Origin: Aneurinibacillus sp. REN35 | GTDB taxonomy: Bacteria; Bacillota; Bacilli; Aneurinibacillales; Aneurinibacillaceae | Length of the DNA: 64,000 bases | Assembly (NCBI RefSeq): GCF_041379945.2 | Contig: NZ_JBFTXJ020000001.1 | Coordinates: 62,001-126,000 of the forward strand | Direction: 5' to 3' | Part shown: positions 34,478 through 43,591 of the stretch, piece after piece | How positions within the stretch are numbered: the first letter of the stretch is position 1 | Layout: each line of letters begins with the position of its first letter | Notes under the pieces: generated by a model | Seen by the model: only the letters and a program-made list of their open reading frames with translations | Database searches by the model: none | Told to the model about the DNA's origin: nothing | Program-made: the position numbers and the translations under genes

Positions 34478-34491
34478 GCAAAAAGTGCGCC
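34478..34491 (-). promoter_or_regulatory. Sigma-54 (-24/-12) promoter, leftward hydroxyproline arm
   Basis: On the minus strand TTGGCGCACTTTTTGCA has GG and GC separated by exactly 10 bases, with the TTGGC and TTGCA halves intact. It fires into the BFD gene 34 bases away. Predicted activator: the AAA+ protein encoded at 34512-36152. Confidence 0.85.
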
Positions 34492-34511
34492 AAAATAAGA
34501 GGGAGGGGAGA

Positions 34512-36152
34512 TTAATGCAGGCCGAGCCGCTTCAACCGGTTGTATAGCGTGGCCCTTGTGATCCCCAGCTTTTTTGCGCATTCTAATTTATTTCCGTCCA
34601 AAATCTCTAACGCTCTCTCGATTACTTTTTTCTCATGCTGCTCCATTTCTTCCTGCAGCGGCAAAATAGTAGAGTCGCTCTCAATCAATGCGTCTGCTGC
34701 GATGGGTGGTGTGTTTTCGATGCTGCTGTAGTTTGTAGAAAAGGGCAGATACTCTCTTTTAATGACGCCATCTGTGGCAAATACAATAAGCCGTTCAACG
34801 ACATTGCGAAGCTCACGGATATTACCGGGCCAATCATAACGAAGTAATTCATGTATGATCTCTGGTGAAAGATCACGAATCGGCCGCTGATAGCTTAACG
34901 AGAAGTCATTGAGAAAATAATGAGTTAATTCGATAATATCTTCCTTCCGCTCTCGTAGGGAGGGGATGTGTAAGCTGACTACGTTCAAGCGGTAATATAA
35001 ATCTTCGCGGAATTGTCCTTCCTTCATTAATTCACGTAAATCACGATTGGTTGCAGCGATGATACGAAAGTCAACATCGATTTCTTTTTCTCCGCCGACA
35101 CGGTAATACTTTCGCTCCTGAAGTACGCGGAGGAGCTTCACTTGCATTTCAAGCGGCATTTCTCCTACTTCATCAAGGAATAATGTGCCTCCTTTTGCCA
35201 TTTCTATTTTTCCTTTTTTTCCTTTGTTGTCAGCACCGGAGAAGGCGCCGCGCTCGTAGCCGAACAATTCACTTTCAAATAAAGACGCGGGGATCGCCCC
35301 GCAGTTAATGGAAATAAAAGGTGCGTGTGCTTTCTCGCTTGCTTCATGAATCGCTTTGGCAAACACTTCTTTTCCGACACCGCTTTCGCCTAGGATGAGC
35401 ACCGTTGATTTAACAGAGCATACTTTTCTTGCAAGCTGCACAGTGCGCTGTAAGGCAGCGCTCTTTCCCTTAATGGAAATAAAGGGATCAGAGAAGTCCT
35501 TATACTTTGCGACTTCTTGCTCTAGACGGTGTACTTCGTTGGACATATTAAACAGCTTTTCATTGAGCACGACTTGACTTGTAATGTCTGTCTCTGAAAC
35601 GACGGCACCGATAATTTTGTCGTTAAGATAAACCGGATTGGAGTTAATTAAGACAAATAAATCAGAACGAGGCTGATGGTGCTGGCCTACAATCCCTTTC
35701 CCTTCATGGAGCGATTGCAGAATCTCTAGTTTGGTGTGGTCAAAAAAATCGGTAATAGGCCGACCGATGATCTCTTGTTGTTTGACTGAAAAAATTTTTT
35801 CTGCCCCTCCCGTCCAGGTACACACCCGCTCGTGATGATCAATGACCGTAATCGAGGCATCGGTTGTTTGGATAACGGTTTCATAGAATGCTTGTAATTG
35901 ATTGTACGTGTTATGAAGGAAATCGATGATTTGTGCGGCTGTTATACAGCCTATCGGCTGCTTGTTTGTATCGAGAATGATAGCTGTGGAATGGTGAGTG
36001 AACGCCTGAGTCAAAGTAGAAAACGAATCATCCTCATATACGACACTGCATAAAAGCTCGCCGTTTTTCTTTTCTATGCAATGCGTATCAATGGCTGTAT
36101 CTAGTAGAAGAGAGTGCAGTAGGTCTTTCACTGACGGTAATGGAAATGCCAT
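34512..36152 (-). CDS. Sigma-54-dependent activator of the hydroxyproline cluster
   Basis: A 546-residue enhancer-binding protein. A CBS-like start (about 1-100) precedes a PAS domain (about 105-210; VIQTTDASITVIDHHERVCTWTGGAEKIF). The AAA+ domain has the Walker [20 protein letters not shown] loop (usual form GAFTGA), Walker B GGTLFLDEVGEM and RLNVVSLHIPSLRERKED. A Fis-type helix-turn-helix closes it (LECAKKLGITRATLYNRLKRLG). It lies between the two arms of the cluster, which both have -24/-12 promoters; it is therefore the likely sensor of hydroxyproline. GGGAGG precedes the ATG. The Thr-to-Ser change in the sigma-54 contact loop is tolerated in some activators. Confidence 0.9.
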   Translation of the reverse strand: MAFPLPSVKDLLHSLLLDTAIDTHCIEKKNGELLCSVVYEDDSFSTLTQAFTHHSTAIILDTNKQPIGCITAAQIIDFLHNTYNQLQAFYETVIQTTDASITVIDHHERVCTWTGGAEKIFSVKQQEIIGRPITDFFDHTKLEILQSLHEGKGIVGQHHQPRSDLFVLINSNPVYLNDKIIGAVVSETDITSQVVLNEKLFNMSNEVHRLEQEVAKYKDFSDPFISIKGKSAALQRTVQLARKVCSVKSTVLILGESGVGKEVFAKAIHEASEKAHAPFISINCGAIPASLFESELFGYERGAFSGADNKGKKGKIEMAKGGTLFLDEVGEMPLEMQVKLLRVLQERKYYRVGGEKEIDVDFRIIAATNRDLRELMKEGQFREDLYYRLNVVSLHIPSLRERKEDIIELTHYFLNDFSLSYQRPIRDLSPEIIHELLRYDWPGNIRELRNVVERLIVFATDGVIKREYLPFSTNYSSIENTPPIAADALIESDSTILPLQEEMEQHEKKVIERALEILDGNKLECAKKLGITRATLYNRLKRLGLH

Positions 36153-36167
36153 AACGTCCTCCCAGCC

Positions 36168-36236
36168 TGTAAAAATTTATTAACACTGTAAAGAAAATTA
36201 TACACTTATTTATCCAATGTTAAAAATATTTTTACA
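36168..36236. promoter_or_regulatory. Paired upstream activator sites
   Basis: TGTAAAAATTTATTAACA (36168-36185) and, inverted, TGTTAAAAATATTTTTACA (36218-36236) are near-copies of one imperfect palindrome. They lie 31-100 bases before the -24 element at 36267, the usual distance for enhancer sites of a sigma-54 activator, and beside its gene. Confidence 0.6.
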
Positions 36237-36266
36237 ATGGATGTGGCAAGGCGCCTCTCTTTCCTT

Positions 36267-36280
36267 GGCATATGAATTGC
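36267..36280 (+). promoter_or_regulatory. Sigma-54 (-24/-12) promoter, rightward hydroxyproline arm
   Basis: TTGGCATATGAATTGCG has GG at 36267-36268 and GC at 36279-36280, 10 bases apart. This places transcription start near 36292 and rules out the in-frame ATG at 36272 as start of the next gene. Confidence 0.85.
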
Positions 36281-36325
36281 GTGATAAGGAAAATGAAGCG
36301 ATTTCATCGAGAGGGGGGACGTTAT

Positions 36326-37501
36326 GTGAAACACTGTGATGTAGTAGTCATCGGCGGAGGAATCATCGGCTGCTCGATTGCCTACTATGCTTCTGCATTT
36401 GGCAGAGACGTAACAATTATTGAAAAAGGAGAATTTGTAAGCGGTACGTCTTCGCGGTGTGACGGCAATATTTTAGCCATTGATAAAGATCCGGGCTTCG
36501 ATAGTCAGATGTCGCTGCTGAGTCAGAATTTAGTGGATGAACTAAGCAGAGAATTAGAGCATCCCTTTGAATACCGAGCTCCGGGCAGCATTCTTGTCTG
36601 TGAGTCGGATGAAGAGATGGAGGCAGCGCAGAAATGGGTTGATCGTCAAAAGGTTGCCGGCCTGCCATTTCGGATGCTTGATAGGGAGGATATTCGCCAA
36701 GAGTCTCCTTTTTTTGCGGATGATCTAGCAGGCGGGTTGGAATGTGCCACAGATTCTACGGTTAATCCGTATCTGCTAGCATTTTCCCTGCTTGAAGGAG
36801 CAAAGAAGCGGGGGGCCACGGCTTTAAAACATACGGAAGTAAAGCGAATAAAAAAAGAGGAAGGCAGATCATTTACGATAGAGACGACAAACGGGGTATT
36901 TACGGCTGATCATGTCGTCAATGCCGCTGGAGTATGGGCGCCTCGAATAGGAGAGATGCTGGGTCTTTCCATACCGATCCAACCAAGAAAAGGTCATATC
37001 ATCGTTGCCTCAAGGCAGCAGCATGTAGGATCGAGAAAGGTGATGGAATTTGGCTACTTGATATCCAAATTTGGTGGAGAACGCCGCGTTGATCCGCTAA
37101 CTGAAAAATATGGCGTGGCGCTTGTCTTTGAACCGACGGAGAGCCAGAACTTTTTAATCGGGAGCAGTAGAGAATTCGCCGGTTTTCATACGAAAGTAAA
37201 CAATGAAGTGATAAAGTGCATTGCTAACCGTGCCATCCGCTTCTATCCAAAAATGGCCGATATGATGGTGATTCGTTCCTATGCCGGGCTACGGCCATGG
37301 ACAGAAGACCATTTACCGATCATTTCACCGGTCGATATCATTCCGAACTATTATATTGCAGCTGGTCATGAAGGAGACGGCATTAGTCTTGCCGCAATCA
37401 CAGGAAAAGTAATAGAGGAACTAATTAATAGAAAAGAAACATCGATTCCCATTGAACCGCTTCGTCTTAATCGGTTTAGAGAAAGGGTGTTGAGCAGTTG
37501 A
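36326..37501 (+). CDS. FAD-dependent D-amino-acid (D-hydroxyproline) dehydrogenase, DAO family
   Basis: A 391-residue DAO-type flavoprotein. GTG 36326 behind GAGGGGGGAC is chosen because the upstream ATG lies in the sigma-54 promoter; the product then starts MKHCDVVVIGGGIIGCSIAYYAS, the FAD-binding GxGxxG. HVVNAAGVWAPRIGEMLG and SYAGLRPWTEDHLPIIS are family blocks. In this cluster it is expected to oxidise cis-4-hydroxy-D-proline to 1-pyrroline-4-hydroxy-2-carboxylate, handing electrons to the Fe-S/flavin proteins encoded on the opposite arm. Its stop overlaps the TTG of the epimerase gene. Confidence 0.85.
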   Translation: MKHCDVVVIGGGIIGCSIAYYASAFGRDVTIIEKGEFVSGTSSRCDGNILAIDKDPGFDSQMSLLSQNLVDELSRELEHPFEYRAPGSILVCESDEEMEAAQKWVDRQKVAGLPFRMLDREDIRQESPFFADDLAGGLECATDSTVNPYLLAFSLLEGAKKRGATALKHTEVKRIKKEEGRSFTIETTNGVFTADHVVNAAGVWAPRIGEMLGLSIPIQPRKGHIIVASRQQHVGSRKVMEFGYLISKFGGERRVDPLTEKYGVALVFEPTESQNFLIGSSREFAGFHTKVNNEVIKCIANRAIRFYPKMADMMVIRSYAGLRPWTEDHLPIISPVDIIPNYYIAAGHEGDGISLAAITGKVIEELINRKETSIPIEPLRLNRFRERVLSS

Positions 37502-38535
37502 GAGCACAAAGAGTTTTTACAACAGTTGACACGCATACAGGCGGGAATCCGACACGCACACTGATTAGTGGTCTTCCAAAATTAGTTGGGGCCACCATGT
37601 CAGAAAAAATGCTTCATATGAAGAAGGAATATGACTGGATTCGCAAGCTGTTAATGAATGAACCGCGTGGACATGATGTGATGTCGGGTGCGCTGATAAC
37701 CGATCCGTGTCATCCAGAAGCCGATATTGGCGTGATTTACATAGAGACAGGCGGATATCTGCCCATGTGCGGACACGATACGATTGGGGTGTGTACGGCG
37801 CTCGTTGAATCGGGATTGATTCCTGTTCGGGAGCCGGTTACGTCATTAAAATTGGATACGCCTGCCGGACTTGTTGAAGTGACCATTTCTGTAGAGGGTG
37901 GGAAGGCCAAGGAAGTCTCTTTTTGCAATATCCCGGCCTTTTTGCTAAAAAGCGTTTCCGTAGACGTCGAAGGAATTGGGTGTGTCGATGCAGACATTGC
38001 GTATGGCGGCAATTTTTACGCCATTATTGACGCGAAGTCGGTGGGATTAGACTTAGTTCCGGAGAATGCGTCGAGCATAATCGAAAAAGCGATCAATATC
38101 AGAAATACCATTAACGAAAAAACTGAAATTGTTCATCCGCAATATCCATTTATTCAAGGGCTAACCCATGTTGAATTTTTTACTGAACCAACGCATAAGG
38201 GCGCAGATGTGAAAAACACGGTCGTTGTTCCTCCGGGAGGGATTGATCGTTCTCCCTGCGGAACAGGCACGTCTGCCAAATTAGCTGTACTGTATGCGCA
38301 TCAAGAGATTTCGATGGGTGAAGCGTTCGTTCATGAAAGTATTGTCGGTTCCTTATTTAAGGGCCGCGTAGTGGGGGTAACGGATGTGCAGGGCATCGAG
38401 GCTGTGATAACCAAGATTACGGGATCGGCGTGGCTGATGGGAATGCATCGCTTCTTCCATCATGAAGACGACCCGCTCAAAGAAGGCTTTCTGCTCATTC
38501 CGCCAATGGAGCATGAAATGGAGGATGTGAAATGA
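37498..38535 (+). CDS. 4-hydroxyproline 2-epimerase (proline racemase family)
   Basis: A 345-residue proline-racemase-fold enzyme. Both catalytic cysteines are present: LPMCGHDTIG (Cys91) and DRSPCGTGTSA (Cys near 258). Retaining two Cys marks a racemase/epimerase and argues against the 3-hydroxyproline dehydratase branch, where the second is Thr. TVDTHTGGNPTRT and NEPRGHDVM are conserved substrate-side blocks. In context it converts trans-4-hydroxy-L-proline into cis-4-hydroxy-D-proline, the first step of the pathway. It starts with TTG inside the stop of the dehydrogenase gene and overlaps the next, degenerate paralog by 4 bases. Confidence 0.88.
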   Translation: MRAQRVFTTVDTHTGGNPTRTLISGLPKLVGATMSEKMLHMKKEYDWIRKLLMNEPRGHDVMSGALITDPCHPEADIGVIYIETGGYLPMCGHDTIGVCTALVESGLIPVREPVTSLKLDTPAGLVEVTISVEGGKAKEVSFCNIPAFLLKSVSVDVEGIGCVDADIAYGGNFYAIIDAKSVGLDLVPENASSIIEKAINIRNTINEKTEIVHPQYPFIQGLTHVEFFTEPTHKGADVKNTVVVPPGGIDRSPCGTGTSAKLAVLYAHQEISMGEAFVHESIVGSLFKGRVVGVTDVQGIEAVITKITGSAWLMGMHRFFHHEDDPLKEGFLLIPPMEHEMEDVK

Positions 38536-39485
38536 AGCTGCAAAAGGTGCATACAACAACGGATGTACATGTAGCCGGCGAGGCATTTCGTATTATCAAA
38601 GAAGCGCCATTCATGCATTATCAAAGTCTGAAGCAACTGCATGAACAGCTTGGGGATAGGTTTATAGAGAAAATTCGCCTGTTATTGAATGAGCCGCGTG
38701 GTTTTGCGGGTCTACAGGGATGTTGGCTTGTCCCGCCGCTCAACCAAGAAGCGGATGCTGCCGTGTTGTTTTTTAACCATGAAGGTTTAGCCTCTCTTCA
38801 TTACGGCGGCATCGTTGCTGTAATGACGGTGCTGCTAGAATGCGGTCATCTGCAGCCGAGGGAGTCAAATGAATACAAAATCGAAACCATCAATGGTGTG
38901 ATTCCGGTTATCGCGACGATGGAGAGAGATGACGTGGTATCCGTGCGAGTAGAAAGTGGGATGTGTCAAGTGATCGAAGCCAATATTCCACTGTCTTATC
39001 CGCATATCGATACACCGTTTTCTCTCGTACAGGCAGACCAATTATATGCAGTATTTGAAAAGCGTACGATGACCACAGAGATTCGTATCGAAGAACTGTC
39101 TGAGTTGAAGCAGTGGGGAAGAGGGATTCTTCAGGCTCTCGCGTTAAAAGCGCCTGTACAAAGTGTCATTTTAATGGATGATACGCATCTAGCACAGGGG
39201 CGGGTGAAAACAATCACTTTTCGTGAGGATCAGTATATCGTTCGTTCTCCCGGCTTTGGGTCGACGATGGCATGCTATACAAGCGTCCTTTCAAAAGGAA
39301 GAGGAGACATAAAAGAATCATTTGTAAACGAAAGTATTTTTGGGAGTGTTTTAACTGCACAGGCAGCTACGAAAACAAAGGACGCATATACGTTTCATCT
39401 CACAAGCCGCGGCTTCATTACAGGAATGCAGCAATTTGTATTGGATCCGACAGATCCTCTGCCCGCTGGATTTTTGTTGAAATAA
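38532..39485 (+). CDS. Proline-racemase-fold paralog lacking both catalytic cysteines
   Basis: A 317-residue relative of the preceding enzyme: TTTDVHVAGEAFRII, LLLNEPRGFAGLQG, FVNESIFGSV and the closing GFITGMQQFVLDPTDPLPAGF align along the family. The first active-site motif MCGHxTIG has become LHYGGIVA, and the second RSPCGTGT has become RSPGFGST, so neither catalytic Cys remains. The frame is intact and starts by ATGA overlap (ATG behind GGATGTG), so it is maintained as a protein. It may be a non-catalytic partner of the epimerase (these enzymes are dimers) or have a different chemistry. Confidence 0.85.
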   Translation: MKLQKVHTTTDVHVAGEAFRIIKEAPFMHYQSLKQLHEQLGDRFIEKIRLLLNEPRGFAGLQGCWLVPPLNQEADAAVLFFNHEGLASLHYGGIVAVMTVLLECGHLQPRESNEYKIETINGVIPVIATMERDDVVSVRVESGMCQVIEANIPLSYPHIDTPFSLVQADQLYAVFEKRTMTTEIRIEELSELKQWGRGILQALALKAPVQSVILMDDTHLAQGRVKTITFREDQYIVRSPGFGSTMACYTSVLSKGRGDIKESFVNESIFGSVLTAQAATKTKDAYTFHLTSRGFITGMQQFVLDPTDPLPAGFLLK

Positions 39486-39515
39486 CCAAAATATAACACG
39501 AAGGAGGACATGAAC

Positions 39516-40412
39516 ATGACGACAATTAGAGGAGCGTATCCCGTATTAATTACCCCGATGAATGAGGCACAGGAGATTGATTGGGGTGGTGTGCGAAGCA
39601 ATGTGAACTACTTTATGGATCAAGGGGTGGCAGGGATTGTCATCAATGGGAGCACAGGAGAATTTGTGAGTCTATCGAAAGAAGAGAGATTTCAAATGGT
39701 TAAAACCGTCCTACAAGAAGTAAACGGTCGCCTGCCTGTTATTGTAGGAACATCTGCTGAGACAACGAAGGAAACCATTGAATATACAAAGCAGGCAGAG
39801 GCGCATGGTGCGCATGGTGCGCTGATCATCAACTCATACTACTGCAAACCAAAAGAGGAGGAAATCTACTTTCACTTCAAAGAAGTATCAAATGCAGGGA
39901 CGATCCCTATTATGCTGTACAACAATCCCTTTACATCCGGTGTCGACATGAGCACAGAGCTTATGCTTCGCATTGGAAAAGAGTGTGAAAGCGTGACACA
40001 TATTAAAGAATCAAGTGGCGATATTCGCAAAGTCCGCGACCTTGCTAGACAGGGCAGGGGGGATATTGAGGTATTTTGCGGTGCGGAAGAGTTGGTGATG
40101 GAATCGTATTTGGTCGGAGCAACCGGCTGGATCTCTGTTGCGGGAAATATTGTGCCAAAGCTTGTTACGCAAATGTTCGATCATTTTGAGCGGGGTGAGC
40201 TGACGGAAGCTTGGGCGATCAACGACCGCATATTGCCGCTTTGCGCATTTCTTGAAGGATCAGGAAAGTATGTGCAAATTGTTAAGCGGGCGATGGAGCT
40301 GAACGGTCAGGCGGGTGGTCCTTCTCGCTATCCGCGCCTGGGATTGACAGCGGAAGAGGAGCAAACGCTTACAGAAATTATGGCCAATATCACAGCTGTT
40401 TCACACGCGTAA
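39516..40412 (+). CDS. DapA-family 1-pyrroline-4-hydroxy-2-carboxylate deaminase
   Basis: A 298-residue DHDPS/NAL superfamily TIM barrel. ATG 39516 is 8 bases after GGAGG, whereas ATG 39510 is only 2 bases from it. NGSTGEFVSLSKEERF is the entry loop, MLYNNPF holds the catalytic Tyr and VTHIKESSGDIRK the Schiff-base Lys. In hydroxyproline clusters this family member deaminates and dehydrates 1-pyrroline-4-hydroxy-2-carboxylate to alpha-ketoglutarate semialdehyde. Position between the epimerase and a semialdehyde dehydrogenase supports that over a lysine-biosynthetic role. Confidence 0.85.
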   Translation: MTTIRGAYPVLITPMNEAQEIDWGGVRSNVNYFMDQGVAGIVINGSTGEFVSLSKEERFQMVKTVLQEVNGRLPVIVGTSAETTKETIEYTKQAEAHGAHGALIINSYYCKPKEEEIYFHFKEVSNAGTIPIMLYNNPFTSGVDMSTELMLRIGKECESVTHIKESSGDIRKVRDLARQGRGDIEVFCGAEELVMESYLVGATGWISVAGNIVPKLVTQMFDHFERGELTEAWAINDRILPLCAFLEGSGKYVQIVKRAMELNGQAGGPSRYPRLGLTAEEEQTLTEIMANITAVSHA

Positions 40413-40455
40413 TCAGGCGGGAGGATCAAGCAAAGAAAGGCAGGGAGGATAAAAG

Positions 40456-41949
40456 ATGCTAATAGCACAAGTAGAAGTAAAACCAAAGGTAAAGGAATTT
40501 TTAGCCGGGAATATTGCGCTTTTTATCGACGGGAAATTTGTGCCGTCAGTAAGCGGCAAGACGTTTGAGACGTATAATCCGGCGACAGAAGAAGTTCTTG
40601 CTGTGGTAAGCGAAGCGCAGGAAGAGGATGTTACGATAGCGGTGCAGGCCGCTCGGCGGGCATTTGAGGAGGGACCTTGGCCTAAGCTGAGTGCGGCGGA
40701 GCGAGCGCATCTCATTTACAAGTTGGCTGATTTAATTGATGAGCATAAAGAAGAGCTGGCCCAATTGGAAGCTTTGGATAACGGGAAACCTTATCAAGTT
40801 GCCGTAGAAGATGATATACCGGCAACAGTGGAGCATTATCGGTATTATGCTGGCTGGGCAACAAAAATTCTTGGTCAGACGACCCCGATTTCAAAAGACT
40901 ACTTGAATTATACGCGCCATGAACCCATCGGTGTTGTCGGCCAGATTATTCCCTGGAATTATCCGTTGGTAATGTCAGCATGGAAAATGGGAGCTGCTCT
41001 TGCGACAGGATGTACCATCGTATTAAAGCCTGCGGAACAGACACCGCTATCGTTGTTATATACGGCTCAATTGTTTAAAGAAGCCGGCTTTCCAGATGGG
41101 GTCGTAAACTTTGTTCCTGGGTTTGGCCAAACAGCAGGGTCGGCAATTGTAAATCATCCCGATATCGACAAGGTAGCGTTCACCGGTTCAACAGACACAG
41201 GCAAATACATTATGCGCCAAGCGGCTGAGACAATTAAGCATGTGACGCTGGAGCTTGGCGGAAAATCTCCCAATATTATTTTAGAAGATGCCGATTTATC
41301 AGAGGCCATCCCTGGTGCGTTTAATGGTATTATGTACAACCATGGGCAAAACTGCAGTGCTGGCTCCCGTATTTTCGTCCATAGAAAGCACTACGATAAA
41401 GTGGTGGACGAACTTGCGAGACTAGCAAACAATGTAAAGCTTGGTGCGGGGATGGAGATCGGCACAGAGATGGGACCGCTTGTTTCTAAGAAGCAGCAGG
41501 AACGTGTGCTGTACTATATTGCAAAAGGGAAGGAGGAAGGCGCAAGAGTTGCAGCAGGTGGTGAGAAAGCATTAGAAAAGGGATATTACATTCAGCCAAC
41601 TGTTTTTGCGGATGTGACGGATGAGATGATCATCGCAAAAGAAGAAATATTCGGCCCTGTAGTGGTCGTTCTTCCGTTTGATACAGTGGAAGAGGTCATT
41701 GAGAGAGCGAATAACACACCATTTGGTCTTGCGGCGGGCGTATGGACGGAAAACATTAAGACAGCACACAACGTAGCGAACCGTCTGAAAGCGGGTACGG
41801 TCTGGATTAACGATTACAACTTAGAAGATGCTGCCGCTCCATTCGGCGGCTATAAGCAGTCCGGCATCGGACGCGAAATGGGCTCGTATGCGCTCGACAA
41901 CTATACAGAAGTAAAAAGCGTGTGGGTAAACTTGAAGCAAAAACAATAG
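40456..41949 (+). CDS. Aldehyde dehydrogenase (probable alpha-ketoglutarate semialdehyde dehydrogenase)
   Basis: A 497-residue NAD(P)-dependent aldehyde dehydrogenase. VVGQIIPWNYPLVMSAWK and FTGSTDTGKYIM form the cofactor site, VTLELGGKSPNIIL carries the general-base Glu, and HGQNCSAGSR the catalytic Cys. The EEIFGPVVVVLPF and GGYKQSGIGREMG blocks close it. It follows the deaminase gene and should oxidise 2,5-dioxopentanoate to 2-oxoglutarate, ending the pathway in the TCA cycle. Sequence alone would also allow other aldehydes. GGGAGG ribosome site. Confidence 0.85.
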   Translation: MLIAQVEVKPKVKEFLAGNIALFIDGKFVPSVSGKTFETYNPATEEVLAVVSEAQEEDVTIAVQAARRAFEEGPWPKLSAAERAHLIYKLADLIDEHKEELAQLEALDNGKPYQVAVEDDIPATVEHYRYYAGWATKILGQTTPISKDYLNYTRHEPIGVVGQIIPWNYPLVMSAWKMGAALATGCTIVLKPAEQTPLSLLYTAQLFKEAGFPDGVVNFVPGFGQTAGSAIVNHPDIDKVAFTGSTDTGKYIMRQAAETIKHVTLELGGKSPNIILEDADLSEAIPGAFNGIMYNHGQNCSAGSRIFVHRKHYDKVVDELARLANNVKLGAGMEIGTEMGPLVSKKQQERVLYYIAKGKEEGARVAAGGEKALEKGYYIQPTVFADVTDEMIIAKEEIFGPVVVVLPFDTVEEVIERANNTPFGLAAGVWTENIKTAHNVANRLKAGTVWINDYNLEDAAAPFGGYKQSGIGREMGSYALDNYTEVKSVWVNLKQKQ

Positions 41950-42060
41950 ACGAAGAGCGAATGGACAGCTCTTATAGGTTGGAGAGCTGTCCTTGTACAT
42001 GCCATGTATGCTGCTGCCCTATTATTTATCTGAATATTTTAATTATTATAAAGGAGGGGC

Positions 42061-43551
42061 ATGATGGAAGCGATCGTAGAGTGGTTAGTTGGACAGGTAT
42101 GGAGTATCGGACTGGTTATCTTTGCACTGGGAGCAGGGATCTTCTTCTCGATTGCTACTCGCTTTCTGCAAATACGGTATATTAAAGAGATGGTCATGCT
42201 GCTCTTTGAAGGGAAAAGCTCCGATACAGGAATATCTTCTTTTCAGGCTTTTTGTTTAGCTCTATCAGGACGTGTAGGTATCGGTAATATTGCTGGGGTA
42301 GCTACGGCCATTGCCTTTGGAGGTCCTGGAGCTGTCTTCTGGATGTGGGTCATGGCGATAGTAGGAGGGGCGAGCGCTTTTGTAGAATCCACTCTTGCCC
42401 AGCTATATAAAAGCAAGGTTGACAATGAATATCGCGGCGGCACCCCCTACTATATTGAAAAAGGGCTAAAAGTAAAATGGTTTGCCGTGCTGGTGGCGAG
42501 TGTTGTTACGCTTTCCTATGGGATGTTATTGCCTGGTATTCAATCAAGCAATATCGCCATCGGATTTGAAAGTGTATCCGGTCTGGATAAAAGCATCACA
42601 GGTGTTCTGCTGGTCGCCCTGCTTGCTACGATTATTTTTGGTGGAGTGAAGCGAATCGCCAGCGCCTCCCAGACCATCGTTCCTTTTATGGCAATAGGGT
42701 ATGTGGTGGTTACATTCATCGTCCTGTTTTTTAATATCACGAAGATTCCTGAAATGTTTGCCTTGATTTTCTCTAGCGCATTTGGCACGAATCAAGCTTT
42801 TGGAGGGATCGTTGGTGCTGCGATTGCCTGGGGCGTGAAGCGAGCCGTCTTTTCGAATGTAGCCGGTGTTGGTGAAGGCACATACAGTTCTGCGGCGGCG
42901 GAGGTTTCTCATCCTGCCAAGCAGGGGTTGGTTCAAGCTTTTTCCGTCTATATTGATACGATTGTTGTATGTACGGCGACCGCGCTCATGATTTTGGTAA
43001 CAGGTATGTATAACGTTACACCAGAAGGAAAAGAGCCCATTGTTACAACGATGGGTGCTATCGAGGCGGGACCGATCTATACGCAGCAAGCGGTTGAAAC
43101 GGTATTGCCGGGATTTGGTCCGTTATTTGTTTCCATCGCCATTTTCTTTTTCGCATTTACCACATTGCTGGCCTATTATTATATAGCTGAGACGACTCTT
43201 GTTTACCTTGATAAAAAACGGACGATGCCGTGGCTGAAAATCGCGCTAAAAGTTGTGTTTTTGATTATGGTATATGTCGGAAGTGTTGAATCGGCCTCCT
43301 TTTTATGGGCGCTTGGCGATTTGGGAATCGGAAGTATGGCTTGGCTTAACCTTATTGCCATTCTACTTCTAACAAAACCGGCCTTAAAAGTATTACAAGA
43401 TTATGAGATGCAAAGAAAGGCGGGGAGAGAGCCGATATTTGATCCGAGAAAGCTAGGAATCAGCGGCGCTGATTTCTGGGAAGAGAAATGTAGAGAAGCA
43501 GAGGGAGATGTTCCTGATAAGGGGGGGAAGTTAAAGCAGGGAGCTTTATAG
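42061..43551 (+). CDS. Sodium:amino-acid symporter (AGCS family), probable hydroxyproline uptake
   Basis: A 496-residue AGCS (alanine/glycine:cation symporter) protein with about eleven membrane helices. Family blocks: CLALSGRVGIGNIAGVATAIAFGGPGAVFWMW, GGTPYYIEKGL, and RAVFSNVAGVGEGTYSSAAAEVSHPAKQGLVQAFSVYIDT. ATG 42061 and ATG 42064 both follow AAGGAGG; the second has better spacing. Its place at the end of the rightward operon, before a terminator, suggests it brings hydroxyproline or related amino acids into the cell. Confidence 0.88.
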   Translation: MMEAIVEWLVGQVWSIGLVIFALGAGIFFSIATRFLQIRYIKEMVMLLFEGKSSDTGISSFQAFCLALSGRVGIGNIAGVATAIAFGGPGAVFWMWVMAIVGGASAFVESTLAQLYKSKVDNEYRGGTPYYIEKGLKVKWFAVLVASVVTLSYGMLLPGIQSSNIAIGFESVSGLDKSITGVLLVALLATIIFGGVKRIASASQTIVPFMAIGYVVVTFIVLFFNITKIPEMFALIFSSAFGTNQAFGGIVGAAIAWGVKRAVFSNVAGVGEGTYSSAAAEVSHPAKQGLVQAFSVYIDTIVVCTATALMILVTGMYNVTPEGKEPIVTTMGAIEAGPIYTQQAVETVLPGFGPLFVSIAIFFFAFTTLLAYYYIAETTLVYLDKKRTMPWLKIALKVVFLIMVYVGSVESASFLWALGDLGIGSMAWLNLIAILLLTKPALKVLQDYEMQRKAGREPIFDPRKLGISGADFWEEKCREAEGDVPDKGGKLKQGAL

Positions 43552-43591
43552 TCCTGTCTCTCCTTTGGTCATATAGTGTACTCTTGCTTGA

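Noticed and set aside
42544-43089. 181-residue minus-strand frame inside the AGCS transporter gene
   Set aside because: Highly basic, unordered product opposite a conserved membrane transporter; no initiation signals.
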